Of a stretch of DNA of 64,000 bases, positions 34,334 through 42,771 are shown piece by piece. Made by a program: the position numbers and the translations under genes. Origin of the DNA: Candidatus Woesearchaeota archaeon (GTDB taxonomy: Archaea; Nanobdellota; Nanobdellia; SCGC-AAA011-G17; UBA489); assembly GCA_018302985.1 (NCBI GenBank), contig JAGVZA010000004.1:1-64000 (forward strand), given 5' to 3'. Numbering within the stretch: position 1 is the first letter of the stretch; each line of letters begins with the position of its first letter. Under the pieces are notes generated by a model. It saw only the letters and a program-made list of their open reading frames with translations, searched no databases and was not told the DNA's origin.

Positions 34334-35444
34334 ATTTTGCTGGCGTTGTTGCTGTTTTTAATGATCCTTCTACACGATAGCCATTAGCAGTAAATTCTAC
34401 TACTGGTGTTTTTTCCGAGAGTTTTTTGTAAGCGCGCTCTGCAAATCTCATTAAAAATTTATTGATATGCTCAGCAGATGGATACATAATATTTGTTTTG
34501 TATGTTTTGTCTTTACGAACAATGGTGATTGGATTATTTTCTCCTTCGCAACTTATTTTGGTAATTGCACCATCATGGAATAAGGGTTCGATCCAACCAA
34601 ACTGCAATAGATGTTTAACCAAATAATATTTCATCTTGAGATATTCATTTTCATCATTTTTTTGCATGGGGAAATGGGATTTTTTAGCAGCCTTTTTTAT
34701 TTTTTTCATCAGTTTTTTCTTCTTAGCTAATTTTTTCTCTTTGCCTGCGAATTTTTTTCTTAACCAGGTAAGCATATTGATTTCTTCTGGTACTAAAAGC
34801 GGTTCAGTAACTGTGTAAATATCATTTTGCATGCTTACTGTGACAATGGGTCTTTTTGATTCAGCATCAACGATTAATGCAATCGGAGGTTCTATGCCCA
34901 CAGGAACTGTGACTGCAATAGGTGGAAGTGGAAGAGGTGTGGTAGGTTTTGGAGCTTCACCAAACTGGGGATTTGCTGCTGCTTTTTGTATCTCTGCTGA
35001 CAGAGCTGGCTTGAACTGTGAAAATGATTCTGGAGTACCTGTTAGTGTTTCATCTGTTGGTAAACGTAGCATAGGTTGTGCTTCTGGAGGTTTAGTAGGA
35101 AGACCAGAGGGGAGAAAAGTATCTTTAGCAACTTCTTTTTGCGGAGATTCTATAACTGGTGTATAATAAGTTGGACTAATAGGTGTTTCTCTCACTAGAG
35201 GACGGCGCTCTAAATTTTTGAGTTGCGCGAAGGTAGTATCTGTTTGTCTTTGCTGTTGTTGCTGTATTGGTTGTGGACGATACATGCGACGCGCGGTTGC
35301 CTGCACCAAGGCTCGGGTGAATTTATTGATAATAACTTTATCTTTTTTTTGTAAAGGCTTTTCTAAGTCTCTAAGAATATTTTGTACTTTAGTGTGCAAT
35401 TCACCTTCTAACTCATTCACCAGAAAATGAATCTCGTCTTCCAT
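34311..35444 (-). CDS. N-terminal domain of a type II/IV secretion ATPase, without the ATPase
   Basis: 377 residues. A long Pro/Gln-rich N-terminus with a KK-rich patch, then about residues 265-375 match the N-domain that precedes the RecA core in ArlI/CpaF/GspE ATPases: LFHDGAITKISCEGENNPI, then FLMRFAERAYKKLSEKTPVV and ANGYRVEGSL. The protein stops there; no Walker A or Walker B follows. The downstream DNA is the convergent kae1. It is either a genuine stand-alone regulator/adaptor of pilus ATPases or a truncated gene. Coupled with the upstream coiled-coil gene. Confidence 0.75.
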   Translation of the reverse strand: MEDEIHFLVNELEGELHTKVQNILRDLEKPLQKKDKVIINKFTRALVQATARRMYRPQPIQQQQQRQTDTTFAQLKNLERRPLVRETPISPTYYTPVIESPQKEVAKDTFLPSGLPTKPPEAQPMLRLPTDETLTGTPESFSQFKPALSAEIQKAAANPQFGEAPKPTTPLPLPPIAVTVPVGIEPPIALIVDAESKRPIVTVSMQNDIYTVTEPLLVPEEINMLTWLRKKFAGKEKKLAKKKKLMKKIKKAAKKSHFPMQKNDENEYLKMKYYLVKHLLQFGWIEPLFHDGAITKISCEGENNPITIVRKDKTYKTNIMYPSAEHINKFLMRFAERAYKKLSEKTPVVEFTANGYRVEGSLKTATTPAKFTLTKVL

Positions 35445-35776
35445 TATGGATAGCCTGGTTTTTGTTGGAATGCTGACAATGAGGCTGGCTGTTTTTCACG
35501 GATATATTTCTCAATGGATAATAAACCGCGTGCAATAGTTTTATTTTGCTCTAGCAAGTCCTGCAATTGTGTCTTTAATCCAGAAGTTTCTTCGGGTGTG
35601 TTCCCTATGGTTCTTGCTGCATCTTCAAACAGAGAAAGCATACGGTCCATACGTGTCGTTAAGTTATTCATCTTATCAATAAGCTCAACGGTTATTTTTT
35701 GGAGCTCAATATTCATTGTTGCAAGCTCTTTTATAGCAGAACTAGATGGATTTACTGCTCCTTTTTGAAATGTCAT
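35444..35776 (-). CDS. Small coiled-coil protein coupled to the ATPase N-domain gene
   Basis: 110 residues. Two helical stretches with heptad spacing (KELATMNIELQKITVELIDK and TSGLKTQLQDLLEQNKTIAR) and a disordered C-terminus. The stop and the next start overlap as TAATG, so the two are a unit. I recognise no named family; a pilus/secretion adaptor role is inferred from the neighbour. Confidence 0.6.
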   Translation of the reverse strand: MTFQKGAVNPSSSAIKELATMNIELQKITVELIDKMNNLTTRMDRMLSLFEDAARTIGNTPEETSGLKTQLQDLLEQNKTIARGLLSIEKYIREKQPASLSAFQQKPGYP

Positions 35777-35884
35777 TGTATCACCCTCTGTTTTTCTTCA
35801 CGGGTTAGTTGTATAAAAAGCTTTTGTTAACGATACCTTTTAAAAGCTTACTTCATTTGATCCTCTTATGCTCTATGCCCAAAC

Positions 35885-36163
35885 ATGGATAGTTTTATCC
35901 ACTATAATGCACAGCATCCAACTGGTTTAACACGTGCAGATTTAGTTGCAAAAATTCAACCAAAGAAAGAGGATGATCTAACTAGACAACTTCTTTGTTT
36001 ACCTGATTCCGGGATACTGACAGATATTCTTCAGGAATTAAGCCCTTCTGTCAGCTGTCAAGACGGAGTTTACCAATTTCATCCTGACTCTGAACACTAT
36101 CATGCAGATAATGGACTATTTGATTCATCTATCAGACGTTTTTTACAAAAAAGATCATCTTAA
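35885..36163 (+). CDS. Unknown small protein, possible winged helix
   Basis: 92 residues. TGLTRADLVAKIQPKKEDDL then LTDILQELSPSVSCQDGVYQF have the helix-turn-helix plus beta-hairpin spacing of a small wHTH, without a recognised family. TATA CTTTTAAAAG (about 35840-35849) predicts a 15-nt leader. An alternative ATG at 35868 opens only a 20-codon frame. Overlaps the convergent acetyltransferase by 9 nt. Confidence 0.5.
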   Translation: MDSFIHYNAQHPTGLTRADLVAKIQPKKEDDLTRQLLCLPDSGILTDILQELSPSVSCQDGVYQFHPDSEHYHADNGLFDSSIRRFLQKRSS

Positions 36164-36718
36164 TCGTAATTTCATTAATCTGTCAGTGGTTTCTGATTCT
36201 ATTTCTTGTAGCTGCTGCTCATCTTCTAACTTTTTTTTGAGATCTACTTGCTTGTCTTCTTTTTCTTTGAGCTTTTTACTCATGATTAACATATGTTCTC
36301 CTTCTTTGAAATGATCTTTCAAGAATCCTTCTAAAGTGAAACCAAATTTTTCATAGAAACTGCGAAGATTTGGAACTGTTACAATGCTTATCTTTCTTAT
36401 TTCATTTCTTTTGGCATGATCTATAATAAATTCTGTGAGTTTTCTTCCCCATCCTTTTCCTCTTGCTTCTTTTTTTACTATACAGTCTTTAATTTCTGCT
36501 ACATTTCCTTCATAAACCACTAGTGCAATCATCCCTACTATTTTGTCTTTCTCTTTTATAACAAAAGATTGGTCTTTGGTGATTTCTGTTTTATGACCAT
36601 TAGTTAGATAATTCAATGCAAAATCTTGAGCATAATTATCACCACGCTCTTTCCAATAAGAACGAAGCAAATTAGCAGTTGCCTGCAAATCTTCACTCTC
36701 TATTTTTTTTATTTCCAT
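36155..36718 (-). CDS. GNAT family N-acetyltransferase
   Basis: Residues 1-145 form a GNAT domain: the acetyl-CoA pyrophosphate loop is KKEARGKGWGRKLTEF (R/Q-x-x-G-x-G/A), with NLRSFYEKFGFTLEG as the terminal strand-helix. A 40-residue charged coiled-coil tail follows (KKLKEKEDKQVDLKKKLEDE), not usual for the family. Substrate unknown. Confidence 0.85.
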   Translation of the reverse strand: MEIKKIESEDLQATANLLRSYWKERGDNYAQDFALNYLTNGHKTEITKDQSFVIKEKDKIVGMIALVVYEGNVAEIKDCIVKKEARGKGWGRKLTEFIIDHAKRNEIRKISIVTVPNLRSFYEKFGFTLEGFLKDHFKEGEHMLIMSKKLKEKEDKQVDLKKKLEDEQQLQEIESETTDRLMKLRLR

Positions 36719-36741
36719 TGGTTTCCTCTTTTAGAATACTC

Positions 36742-37044
36742 TTAATAACAAACATCGCCAGGATATTGACAACGTGGTTCTGGATAATAGTTGTAACGAT
36801 AATATCTTGGTGGTGGATAGTGATAATATTGATTATATTGGCGGTAATGATCTCGATAAGCAATCACATGATATTGATGATGGGTATAATAGGATTGACC
36901 AGCGTAATATCTTCCAGAGTAATACTGAGGATCATCGTAAAATGTTCTGTGTTCATGATATGCTTCTGCTGTTTGCAGAGTTGCAAGGAAAGTTAGCGCT
37001 AACATAACATAGGCAAGTACTTTCATAGCTTTAGTAGAAGCCAT
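36742..37044 (-). CDS. Tyrosine/histidine-rich secreted protein (1 of a pair)
   Basis: Signal peptide to about residue 28 (VLAYVMLALTFLATLQTAEA), then 72 residues of which 22 are Tyr, with many His, Arg and Pro (HYRQYNQYYHYPPPRYYRYN) and two C-terminal Cys. Start at 37044 is supported by GGAGGT 7 nt upstream. It overlaps its partner by 14 nt. Such composition suits an adhesive or cross-linked surface or matrix protein, but this is inference. Confidence 0.7.
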   Translation of the reverse strand: MASTKAMKVLAYVMLALTFLATLQTAEAYHEHRTFYDDPQYYSGRYYAGQSYYTHHQYHVIAYRDHYRQYNQYYHYPPPRYYRYNYYPEPRCQYPGDVCY

Positions 37045-37324
37045 ATCGCTTACCTCCAGTGAAGGTGTTTAAGGTATAATATTTCCAATTAGGATCGTTG
37101 TAATAATTCGAGTAGTAATGTCCCATATAGGAATAAGTATAAGGGTTATAGTTGTATCCATAATAACTTGGGCCTTGATAATAATCCATCATATAATAAT
37201 TTCTTGTTGGGTAATAAGGTTGATTATAGGAATTACCATACATCATATAGGCATGAACTGCTTCAGCTCCCAGAAGCAACGCTAGAACAATGATACTCAT
37301 ACTTAACCATTTAAGCTGTTTCAT
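37031..37324 (-). CDS. Tyrosine-rich secreted protein (2 of a pair)
   Basis: Start taken at 37324 (MKQLKWLSM), not 37345: the upstream codons lack a signal-like character and GGAGGCGGGGG precedes this ATG. Signal peptide to about residue 24 (LALLLGAEAVHA), then 72 residues with 24 Tyr, plus Asn, Pro and Gly (PSYYGYNYNPYTYSYMGHYY). No Cys, nearly no hydrophobic core, so probably disordered or low-complexity. Same length of mature part as its partner. Confidence 0.7.
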   Translation of the reverse strand: MKQLKWLSMSIIVLALLLGAEAVHAYMMYGNSYNQPYYPTRNYYMMDYYQGPSYYGYNYNPYTYSYMGHYYSNYYNDPNWKYYTLNTFTGGKRYGFY

Positions 37325-37375
37325 ATCTGTATCCCCCGCCTCCACCTATAGTCTGGAGTATATAAATTTTGCTTT

Positions 37376-37717
37376 TTAGACTGGTATTTGGACTGGGGCT
37401 TGTGCAGGAGTTCTTCTGTAAAATTGTTCTGAACAATATTCTACTTCATATCTTACTCTTGTTGGCAGTGCTGTAACAACCATAACTTTTCCATCCTCTA
37501 ATCTTTGTTTTAACTTGTCAAAAGAAATTGCCGTTGCTGGTTGATTTGTTGCTCTTAACATATAAGGAATATCCATAGTTTGCAGTGCTCGCTGTGTTTT
37601 TATTAAAATAGTTTCGATTCGACTATCTGCTGTAATAATTGCTACATACTTATCTTGTTTTACTGCCAAAGCCAATGCAGCAGCAACCATTTTTTCATCA
37701 TTTCTATTTTTTTGCAT
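37376..37717 (-). CDS. Unknown protein downstream of the thermosome (b)
   Basis: 113 residues. The N-terminal half (MVAAALALAVKQDKYVAIITADSRIETIL) suggests a small alpha/beta fold of PIN or Rossmann type, without enough acidic residues to call it. Overlaps the 99-aa gene by 14 nt, so it belongs to the same operon. Confidence 0.5.
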   Translation of the reverse strand: MQKNRNDEKMVAAALALAVKQDKYVAIITADSRIETILIKTQRALQTMDIPYMLRATNQPATAISFDKLKQRLEDGKVMVVTALPTRVRYEVEYCSEQFYRRTPAQAPVQIPV

Positions 37718-38003
37718 AATCTGCTGTTAATCTGACTTTTTCTTCTAATTCAGAAAGAACCTCTGCAGTAACTCCTATTTGCGTATAGCGTTGTAGAAAT
37801 TCTAAGCTTCTTCTGCTATAACTTACTGCCTCTCTTAACTTTTTTGTATTAACATTATTTTGTCTGGCATTGTCCCCACTCCAAGTAATCATTCTTTTTC
37901 CTACGTTCAAGAATTCTACTCCTAACTCACAATTATCTATAAGTCCAAGATCAGCAACGCCATCATCAAAAAGATCAGTAAGTGATTTTAAGTCAATTTC
38001 CAT
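37704..38003 (-). CDS. Unknown protein downstream of the thermosome (a)
   Basis: 99 residues, acidic N-terminus (IDLKSLTDLFDDGVADLGLI) and a helical remainder. No recognised family. Begins 8 nt after the thermosome stop and overlaps the next gene; three-gene transcription with the chaperonin is likely. Its conservation beside the chaperonin in relatives would be informative. Confidence 0.5.
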   Translation of the reverse strand: MEIDLKSLTDLFDDGVADLGLIDNCELGVEFLNVGKRMITWSGDNARQNNVNTKKLREAVSYSRRSLEFLQRYTQIGVTAEVLSELEEKVRLTADYAKK

Positions 38004-38011
38004 TTTCTTTC

Positions 38012-39628
38012 TTACATGTCTTGCATGCCGCCCATTCCTGGAGGCATAGATGACTGCTTGTTAGATCCTGAGCCTGCAATGACATCGTCAATTCTGAGAA
38101 TTAATTCAGCGACTTCTGATGCAGATTTGATTGCTTGTGTCTTGATTTTTAAAGGTTCAATAACGCCAGCTTTCCAAGCGTCTGTTACTTTTCCAGTAAA
38201 GACATCAACACTTGCCCATTTGTTGCCTTTATCATGCTGCGCTTTTAATTCTGTTAATAGATCAATAGGATCAAGACCTGCGTTTTCTGCTAGAGTTCTT
38301 GGGATAATCTCCAAAGCGTCCGCGAAAGCCAGGACTGCGAATTGCTCACGTCCTGCTAATTGAGTTGCATACTGTCTGATTTCTCTGGCAACGGCGATTT
38401 CAATAGCACCAGCACCACCCACTGCTTTTCCTACTTTTAAAGTTGCAATGATGTCGCCTAATGCATCTTTAACTGCACGTTCTACTTCATCTACAACGTG
38501 TTGTGTACCGCCACGCACTAAGAAAGTGACAGCTTTAGGATTTTTACATTCACGAACATAAGTCATTTGTTCATCGCCGACTTTGAGTTCTTCTACAAGT
38601 CCAGCATGACCTAAATCTTTTTCTGACAAGTCTTCGAGAGACATAATAATAGAAGCACCAGTTGCCTTTCCTAATTTTTCCATATCTGATTTTTTTACAC
38701 GGCGACAGGCATAGATGCCTGCTTTGGACAAATAATGTTGAGCTAAATCATCAATGCCTTTTTGACAGATAACGACAGTTGCTCCAGATTTAATGACTTT
38801 GTTGGTTTTGTCACGAATCATTTTTTCTTCCTGCATGAGGAATCCTTCCATTTGGTCTGGAGAAGAAATTTGAATTTTAGCATCAGTTTCGGTGTTTTTA
38901 ATTTCTAAAGCAACATCTAGTAAAGCAATTTTAGCATTTTTTACTTTTGTTGGCATACCAGGGTGGACACGTTCTTTGTCTAAGACAATACCTTCAATTA
39001 ATTCCGCGTTTTCAATACCGCCACCTACTTTCTTTTCGATTTTGATATTGTCCATTTCTATATTGTCGCCATCAGTGATTTGTTTAACTGCTCTTACTAA
39101 CAGATCTGCTAGGATTTCACGAGATGCTTCTGCACCTTTACCAGTCATAGCAGTCATAGCAATTTGCTTTAATATTTCTTCATCTTTTGCTGTCACTGGC
39201 ACTGCTAATCGATTGAGAATTTCCTGTGTTTTTTCTGCAGCCATATGATAGCCACGAGCGATAACTGTTGGATGAATTTCTTGATCGAGTAATGCTTCAG
39301 CTTTCTTTAAAAATTCACCCGCGAGGACTACTGCTGTAGTAGTACCATCACCAACTTCATTTTCTTGAGTTTTAGCAACTTCTACCAACATTTTAGCAGC
39401 TGGGTGCTCAATTTGCATTTCTTCTAGAATAGTAACTCCATCATTAGTAACAATAATATCACCTATAGAATCAACAATCATCTTGTCCATGCCTTTGGGA
39501 CCTAGAGTAGTTCTTACAGTTTCAGCCACTAGCTTAGCAGCCATAATATTATTTCTTTGCGCATCACGTCCTAATTGACGCGTATAGCCTTCTGGTAATA
39601 TATAGATTGGTTGTTGTTGATTTGCCAT
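38012..39628 (-). CDS. thsA: Thermosome subunit (group II chaperonin)
   Basis: 538 residues, complete. [13 protein letters not shown] and [15 protein letters not shown] are the ATP-binding motifs, and the C-terminus ends with the usual GGMGGMQDM-like tail ([10 protein letters not shown]). Assembles into the eight-fold double-ring folding machine. Promoter: TATA ACTTTATAAGC (about 39670-39680) with CGGGGGCTT before the ATG, i.e. a leader and a Shine-Dalgarno. First gene of a three-gene run. Confidence 0.97.
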   Translation of the reverse strand: MANQQQPIYILPEGYTRQLGRDAQRNNIMAAKLVAETVRTTLGPKGMDKMIVDSIGDIIVTNDGVTILEEMQIEHPAAKMLVEVAKTQENEVGDGTTTAVVLAGEFLKKAEALLDQEIHPTVIARGYHMAAEKTQEILNRLAVPVTAKDEEILKQIAMTAMTGKGAEASREILADLLVRAVKQITDGDNIEMDNIKIEKKVGGGIENAELIEGIVLDKERVHPGMPTKVKNAKIALLDVALEIKNTETDAKIQISSPDQMEGFLMQEEKMIRDKTNKVIKSGATVVICQKGIDDLAQHYLSKAGIYACRRVKKSDMEKLGKATGASIIMSLEDLSEKDLGHAGLVEELKVGDEQMTYVRECKNPKAVTFLVRGGTQHVVDEVERAVKDALGDIIATLKVGKAVGGAGAIEIAVAREIRQYATQLAGREQFAVLAFADALEIIPRTLAENAGLDPIDLLTELKAQHDKGNKWASVDVFTGKVTDAWKAGVIEPLKIKTQAIKSASEVAELILRIDDVIAGSGSNKQSSMPPGMGGMQDM

Positions 39629-39713
39629 TATAAGCCCCCGAAATATATAGGGATTTTTCTTATTTTAGCTTATAAAGTTAACGGTAAGGTCAAGCTCTCT
39701 TACTGATACTTTT

Positions 39714-40472
39714 TTATCTAAATGGTTTACTCTGTTTCCAAAATGCATCAAAATAAGCTTTAAAGGAATCAGCAATTTCTTTATTCACAATTTCAAGAGT
39801 TATAGGATTGGCAGAGGGAAACCCGATGACTGTGATGTCTTTATACCCCATAATCCATGCAGGAGTATTGATTGCTGTTGGCATATATCTCGAATCACAA
39901 AGTTTGTAGCTATTTCTGTTTTTCAATATTTTTGGATCTGTATCTGGATGGAATAATAATTTACAGGAGATTCCTGCTTTTGCTCTTCTGAGATGATCTC
40001 TTTGCCAGTAGGCGTGAAAGTGAGCTGGTTGTTCTGGAGCAATACCTAGATAAAAAAATTCATCTCCTTTCTTGAGTTTCTGATAAATATGCTCATGTAC
40101 AGTAATCATTCCATTAAAACCTTCAAAGAGATTTGCTGTTTGCTGCTTTGATTTTCCTTGTTTGGAAATAAGAGTTGGTAAAAGGTTTTCAATCTTTTTT
40201 TTATTTTCTTGGAGCTTTTTCTCATTTGTTTCTATATATTCAATTAATTTATGAGGATCTGAAGCTTGAAAGTATTTAGTTTTCTCCTTAGTAATATAAG
40301 CCACAAGTCCTTTTTGGATTAGCTTATCAAGCAATTGATAGATGATGGATTTTGCTACGTGCGCTTTTTCAATGATGGGGCCGGTTGTAGACGATCCTAG
40401 CTCCATAAGTGCAAGATAGACTTTGGCTTCTCCTTCTGTTAGTCCTGCTTCCTGCATTGCGTGGATGTCCAT
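39714..40472 (-). CDS. TrmB family transcriptional regulator (2)
   Basis: 252 residues. wHTH: GLTEGEAKVYLALMELGSST, recognition-like AKSIIYQLLDKLIQKGLV; then a coiled linker and the TrmB C-terminal fold (NLFEGFNGMITVHEHIY). Divergent to a methyltransferase-lipoprotein pair. TATA centre about 28 nt before the ATG. A CACCA/TGGTG palindrome sits upstream. Confidence 0.9.
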   Translation of the reverse strand: MDIHAMQEAGLTEGEAKVYLALMELGSSTTGPIIEKAHVAKSIIYQLLDKLIQKGLVAYITKEKTKYFQASDPHKLIEYIETNEKKLQENKKKIENLLPTLISKQGKSKQQTANLFEGFNGMITVHEHIYQKLKKGDEFFYLGIAPEQPAHFHAYWQRDHLRRAKAGISCKLLFHPDTDPKILKNRNSYKLCDSRYMPTAINTPAWIMGYKDITVIGFPSANPITLEIVNKEIADSFKAYFDAFWKQSKPFR

Positions 40473-40517
40473 ATCATCCTACAACTAACCTATCTTCTTA
40501 AATCTTTCTTTTTGGTA

Positions 40518-40531
40518 CACCAGTAGTGGTG
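40518..40531. promoter_or_regulatory. Palindrome CACCA-GTAG-TGGTG, TrmB2 operator candidate
   Basis: A perfect 5-bp-arm palindrome, GC-rich against an AT-rich background, between the TrmB2 TATA (about 40497-40505) and the methyltransferase TATA (AATTATATTTAC, about 40577). No similarity to the TrmB1, 3 or 4 palindromes, so each regulator would have its own target. Confidence 0.5.
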
Positions 40532-40608
40532 AGGTAGATATTATATTCACTAATTAATAGTTATTACTCTACAGTAATTATATTTACTACGATTGGAGAA
40601 CAAGAACA

Positions 40609-41334
40609 ATGGAAAGTGAAAAAAGATTCAAGGGTTCAATTGGAACCGAGTATGCTCTTTTTGAAAAATCTTATCCTCACTTCAGAGAGCTTCAAGATGG
40701 CGTTGCTGACGAGATTAGCAAGTATACTATTGGAAGAAAAAATGTAAGAGTATTAGAGATTGGTTGCGGGCCTGGTCCTACTAGTGATAGAATTCTTGCA
40801 AAGAATGTAGGAGTTACACTTACTGCTATTGATAATGAGCAAGTTATGATTAATCAGGCACGAGATCACCTTAAAGACTATGGCGAAAGGGTTGAACTTT
40901 TTGAAAGAGATGCTCTAGATTTTCTTAAAGAGACTTCTGATTCATCTTTTGATATTGTTGTTAGCGCTTGGACTCTTCACAATTTTGATCAGGATTATAG
41001 GAAGAATATTTTAAGGGAGATTATTAGGGTGTTAAAATCTTCAGGAGTATTCGTGAATGCTGATAAATATGCTCAGGACGATGAGAAAAAACATTTTGAA
41101 GATTTTAATTGGTCAATAAAACAGTTTATTGAATGCATGGGTGAGGTTGGTTATCCTAAGATTTGTTATGAATGGATTTTGCATATGGTTTTAGATGAAT
41201 CAAAAAACTCGCTAATGAAGGAGAAGGACTCATTAGTTCAATTACTAGAATTGGGATTTCTTAATCCAAGGATTATTTGGAGGAAAAGGATGGAGGCTAT
41301 GATAATAGCACAAAAAAGAGGGATGGGAGACTAA
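40609..41334 (+). CDS. Class I SAM-dependent methyltransferase
   Basis: 241 residues. Rossmann motif I VRVLEIGCGPGPTSDRIL, the acidic loop TAIDNEQVMI, and a motif-IV-like SFDIVVSAWTLHNF. Substrate unknown. Divergent to TrmB2 and followed after 1 nt by a lipoprotein gene. GATTGGAG before the ATG is a Shine-Dalgarno, so both genes of the pair use leader-type translation. Confidence 0.85.
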   Translation: MESEKRFKGSIGTEYALFEKSYPHFRELQDGVADEISKYTIGRKNVRVLEIGCGPGPTSDRILAKNVGVTLTAIDNEQVMINQARDHLKDYGERVELFERDALDFLKETSDSSFDIVVSAWTLHNFDQDYRKNILREIIRVLKSSGVFVNADKYAQDDEKKHFEDFNWSIKQFIECMGEVGYPKICYEWILHMVLDESKNSLMKEKDSLVQLLELGFLNPRIIWRKRMEAMIIAQKRGMGD

Positions 41335-41335
41335 C

Positions 41336-41986
41336 ATGAAAAAGATATTTAAGAATATTTTGACTGCAGGAACTCTAGCCCTTGTCAGTGCCTGTTCGAA
41401 TTTTGGTTCACATGCTGGTTTTAATGCTGCCTATGTAGGTGTTAACTCTAAGCAGGAAGAGGGATATACTAGAGTATTTACAAACCTTGATGTAGGCAAT
41501 GATTTTGCTCGAGTGCATGCTCACGGATTAAATGAGATAAGTGGTAGTGATGATAGTAAGTATTTTGGAAGAAATAGTCTCGGGATTGAATTAGGTAATG
41601 GGGGTATTGAGGCTATTGTTGAAGCTAGAGGAGATAATGCAGGTCTCTTTAGCGGTCAACCTCAGTATGGTCTTAGGGATAATATATCTCCTAAAATGCT
41701 TGGAGTTGATTATGGTTTCTTTCAAGCTACGACTAATGGCGAGGATGGCAATCTTACTATTTTTTGTGGCAAGAATCTTGGTGGGATAGCTGAAACTCTA
41801 AAACCTTTATCTTTTGAAATATTCAACTCTTATGATTATCGAAATGATTCGACGGATAGTAATCTCACAGAGTTTACTGTTGATTGGTCCATTAGTAAAA
41901 ACTTGAGCTTTTTTATAAGACAAGATACTCATGACTTGAATTTTGATGATTCCAACTACATTATAGGAGGTGCAATAAGGTTTTAA
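41336..41986 (+). CDS. Predicted lipoprotein with beta-strand-rich, porin-like C-terminus
   Basis: 216 residues. Signal peptide with a lipobox (LALVSAC, Cys at about 20), then alternating polar/hydrophobic strands and a final strand YIIGGAIRF ending in Phe, the bacterial outer-membrane barrel signature. Archaea of this type have no BAM-dependent outer membrane that I know of, so a bacterial-like lipoprotein or transfer is possible. Co-operonic with the methyltransferase (SD GGGAG before the ATG). Confidence 0.65.
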   Translation: MKKIFKNILTAGTLALVSACSNFGSHAGFNAAYVGVNSKQEEGYTRVFTNLDVGNDFARVHAHGLNEISGSDDSKYFGRNSLGIELGNGGIEAIVEARGDNAGLFSGQPQYGLRDNISPKMLGVDYGFFQATTNGEDGNLTIFCGKNLGGIAETLKPLSFEIFNSYDYRNDSTDSNLTEFTVDWSISKNLSFFIRQDTHDLNFDDSNYIIGGAIRF

Positions 41987-42053
41987 GTTTTTTATTTTTA
42001 TCAGAGAATTTTTTAGTAGGAATGTTTATTAATCCCTCCAACTCTATCTTTTT

Positions 42054-42341
42054 ATGGGAAAACCGAGCGATACCAAGAGCATTCTTTTTTGGATTATTGG
42101 CGGAACCTTTGTCTATTATCTTTTATCACAATTGTATTTTGCTTATCTCTCTTCAGTTACTTTTTTCTCCATTATCTTTGGATGGTTTTTTTCTTTACCT
42201 AATTATGTAAATTTTATTGCAACACTGCTTGATCTAGTGACTAAAATTATCTTAGTTCTTGCAACTCCTTTGATGTATTTGATTATTGGTGGTCTTCTGG
42301 GATTGTTAGTGAGATTTTTGTATCAAAAGTATAGGAAATGA
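42054..42341 (+). CDS. Small membrane protein
   Basis: 95 residues, a polar start then two to three TM helices (about 11-32, 41-57 and 63-85). No family recognised. The overlapping tracked ORF 42022..42210 is rejected. Leader-like spacing unclear; an ATG after TTTTT is the usual leaderless context here. Confidence 0.5.
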   Translation: MGKPSDTKSILFWIIGGTFVYYLLSQLYFAYLSSVTFFSIIFGWFFSLPNYVNFIATLLDLVTKIILVLATPLMYLIIGGLLGLLVRFLYQKYRK

Positions 42342-42427
42342 ATTTAGGATTCTATTATTGTTTGAACTCATTTTTTAATAGCATATGTACTCTTAGTATA
42401 TAATTATGTACCAAAAGCGTATAAATT

Positions 42428-42694
42428 TTATTTTCTCTCTTTACTTAACGCAAATTGTTCATTTTCTTTTCTCTGATGTACAATCGCTCTCCATTTTTTT
42501 CTCAAACCAGCATAGCGCCTACTGAGAATCTTAATAGCAATCAGATATTTTTCTACTGTGTAGTCTTCGGCGCACTCATTGACCAGCATTTTATACAATA
42601 TAACCTCATTTTTGGTCATCATTTCCTCGTAGCTCTTTACTAAGGACTGCATATATTCCTGTATGTCTGTTTGGAGTTCGTTGTTTTGTGCCAT
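42428..42694 (-). CDS. Unknown 88-aa helical protein under the shared promoter element
   Basis: The tracked ORF (42428..42865) overlaps the PLD gene. A CTATATAAAC TATA (about 42714-42724) is centred 25 nt before ATG 42694, so I take that start: 88 residues, helical, with charged C-terminus (RAIVHQRKENEQF) and few aromatic residues. Its promoter carries copy B of the TTCTCAAA element. No family recognised. Confidence 0.55.
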   Translation of the reverse strand: MAQNNELQTDIQEYMQSLVKSYEEMMTKNEVILYKMLVNECAEDYTVEKYLIAIKILSRRYAGLRKKWRAIVHQRKENEQFALSKERK

Positions 42695-42724
42695 AATCGA
42701 GTAAATAGCAGGGAGTTTATATAG

Positions 42725-42748
42725 CTCTGGAGGGTCTTTGAGAAGTAA
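42725..42748 (-). promoter_or_regulatory. Shared upstream promoter element, copy B (88-aa protein)
   Basis: Minus strand TTACTTCTCAAAGACCCTCC leads directly into GCTATATAAAC. Core TTCTCAAA is 25 nt from the TATA centre. Copies A and B are identical over TTACTTCTCAAA and CACCCTC/GACCCTC, in unrelated genes. Confidence 0.65.
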
Positions 42749-42771
42749 CATTGTTCTACAATCTCTGTCTT

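Noticed and set aside
42022-42210. 62-aa ORF
   Set aside because: Overlaps the better membrane gene at 42054 in another frame.
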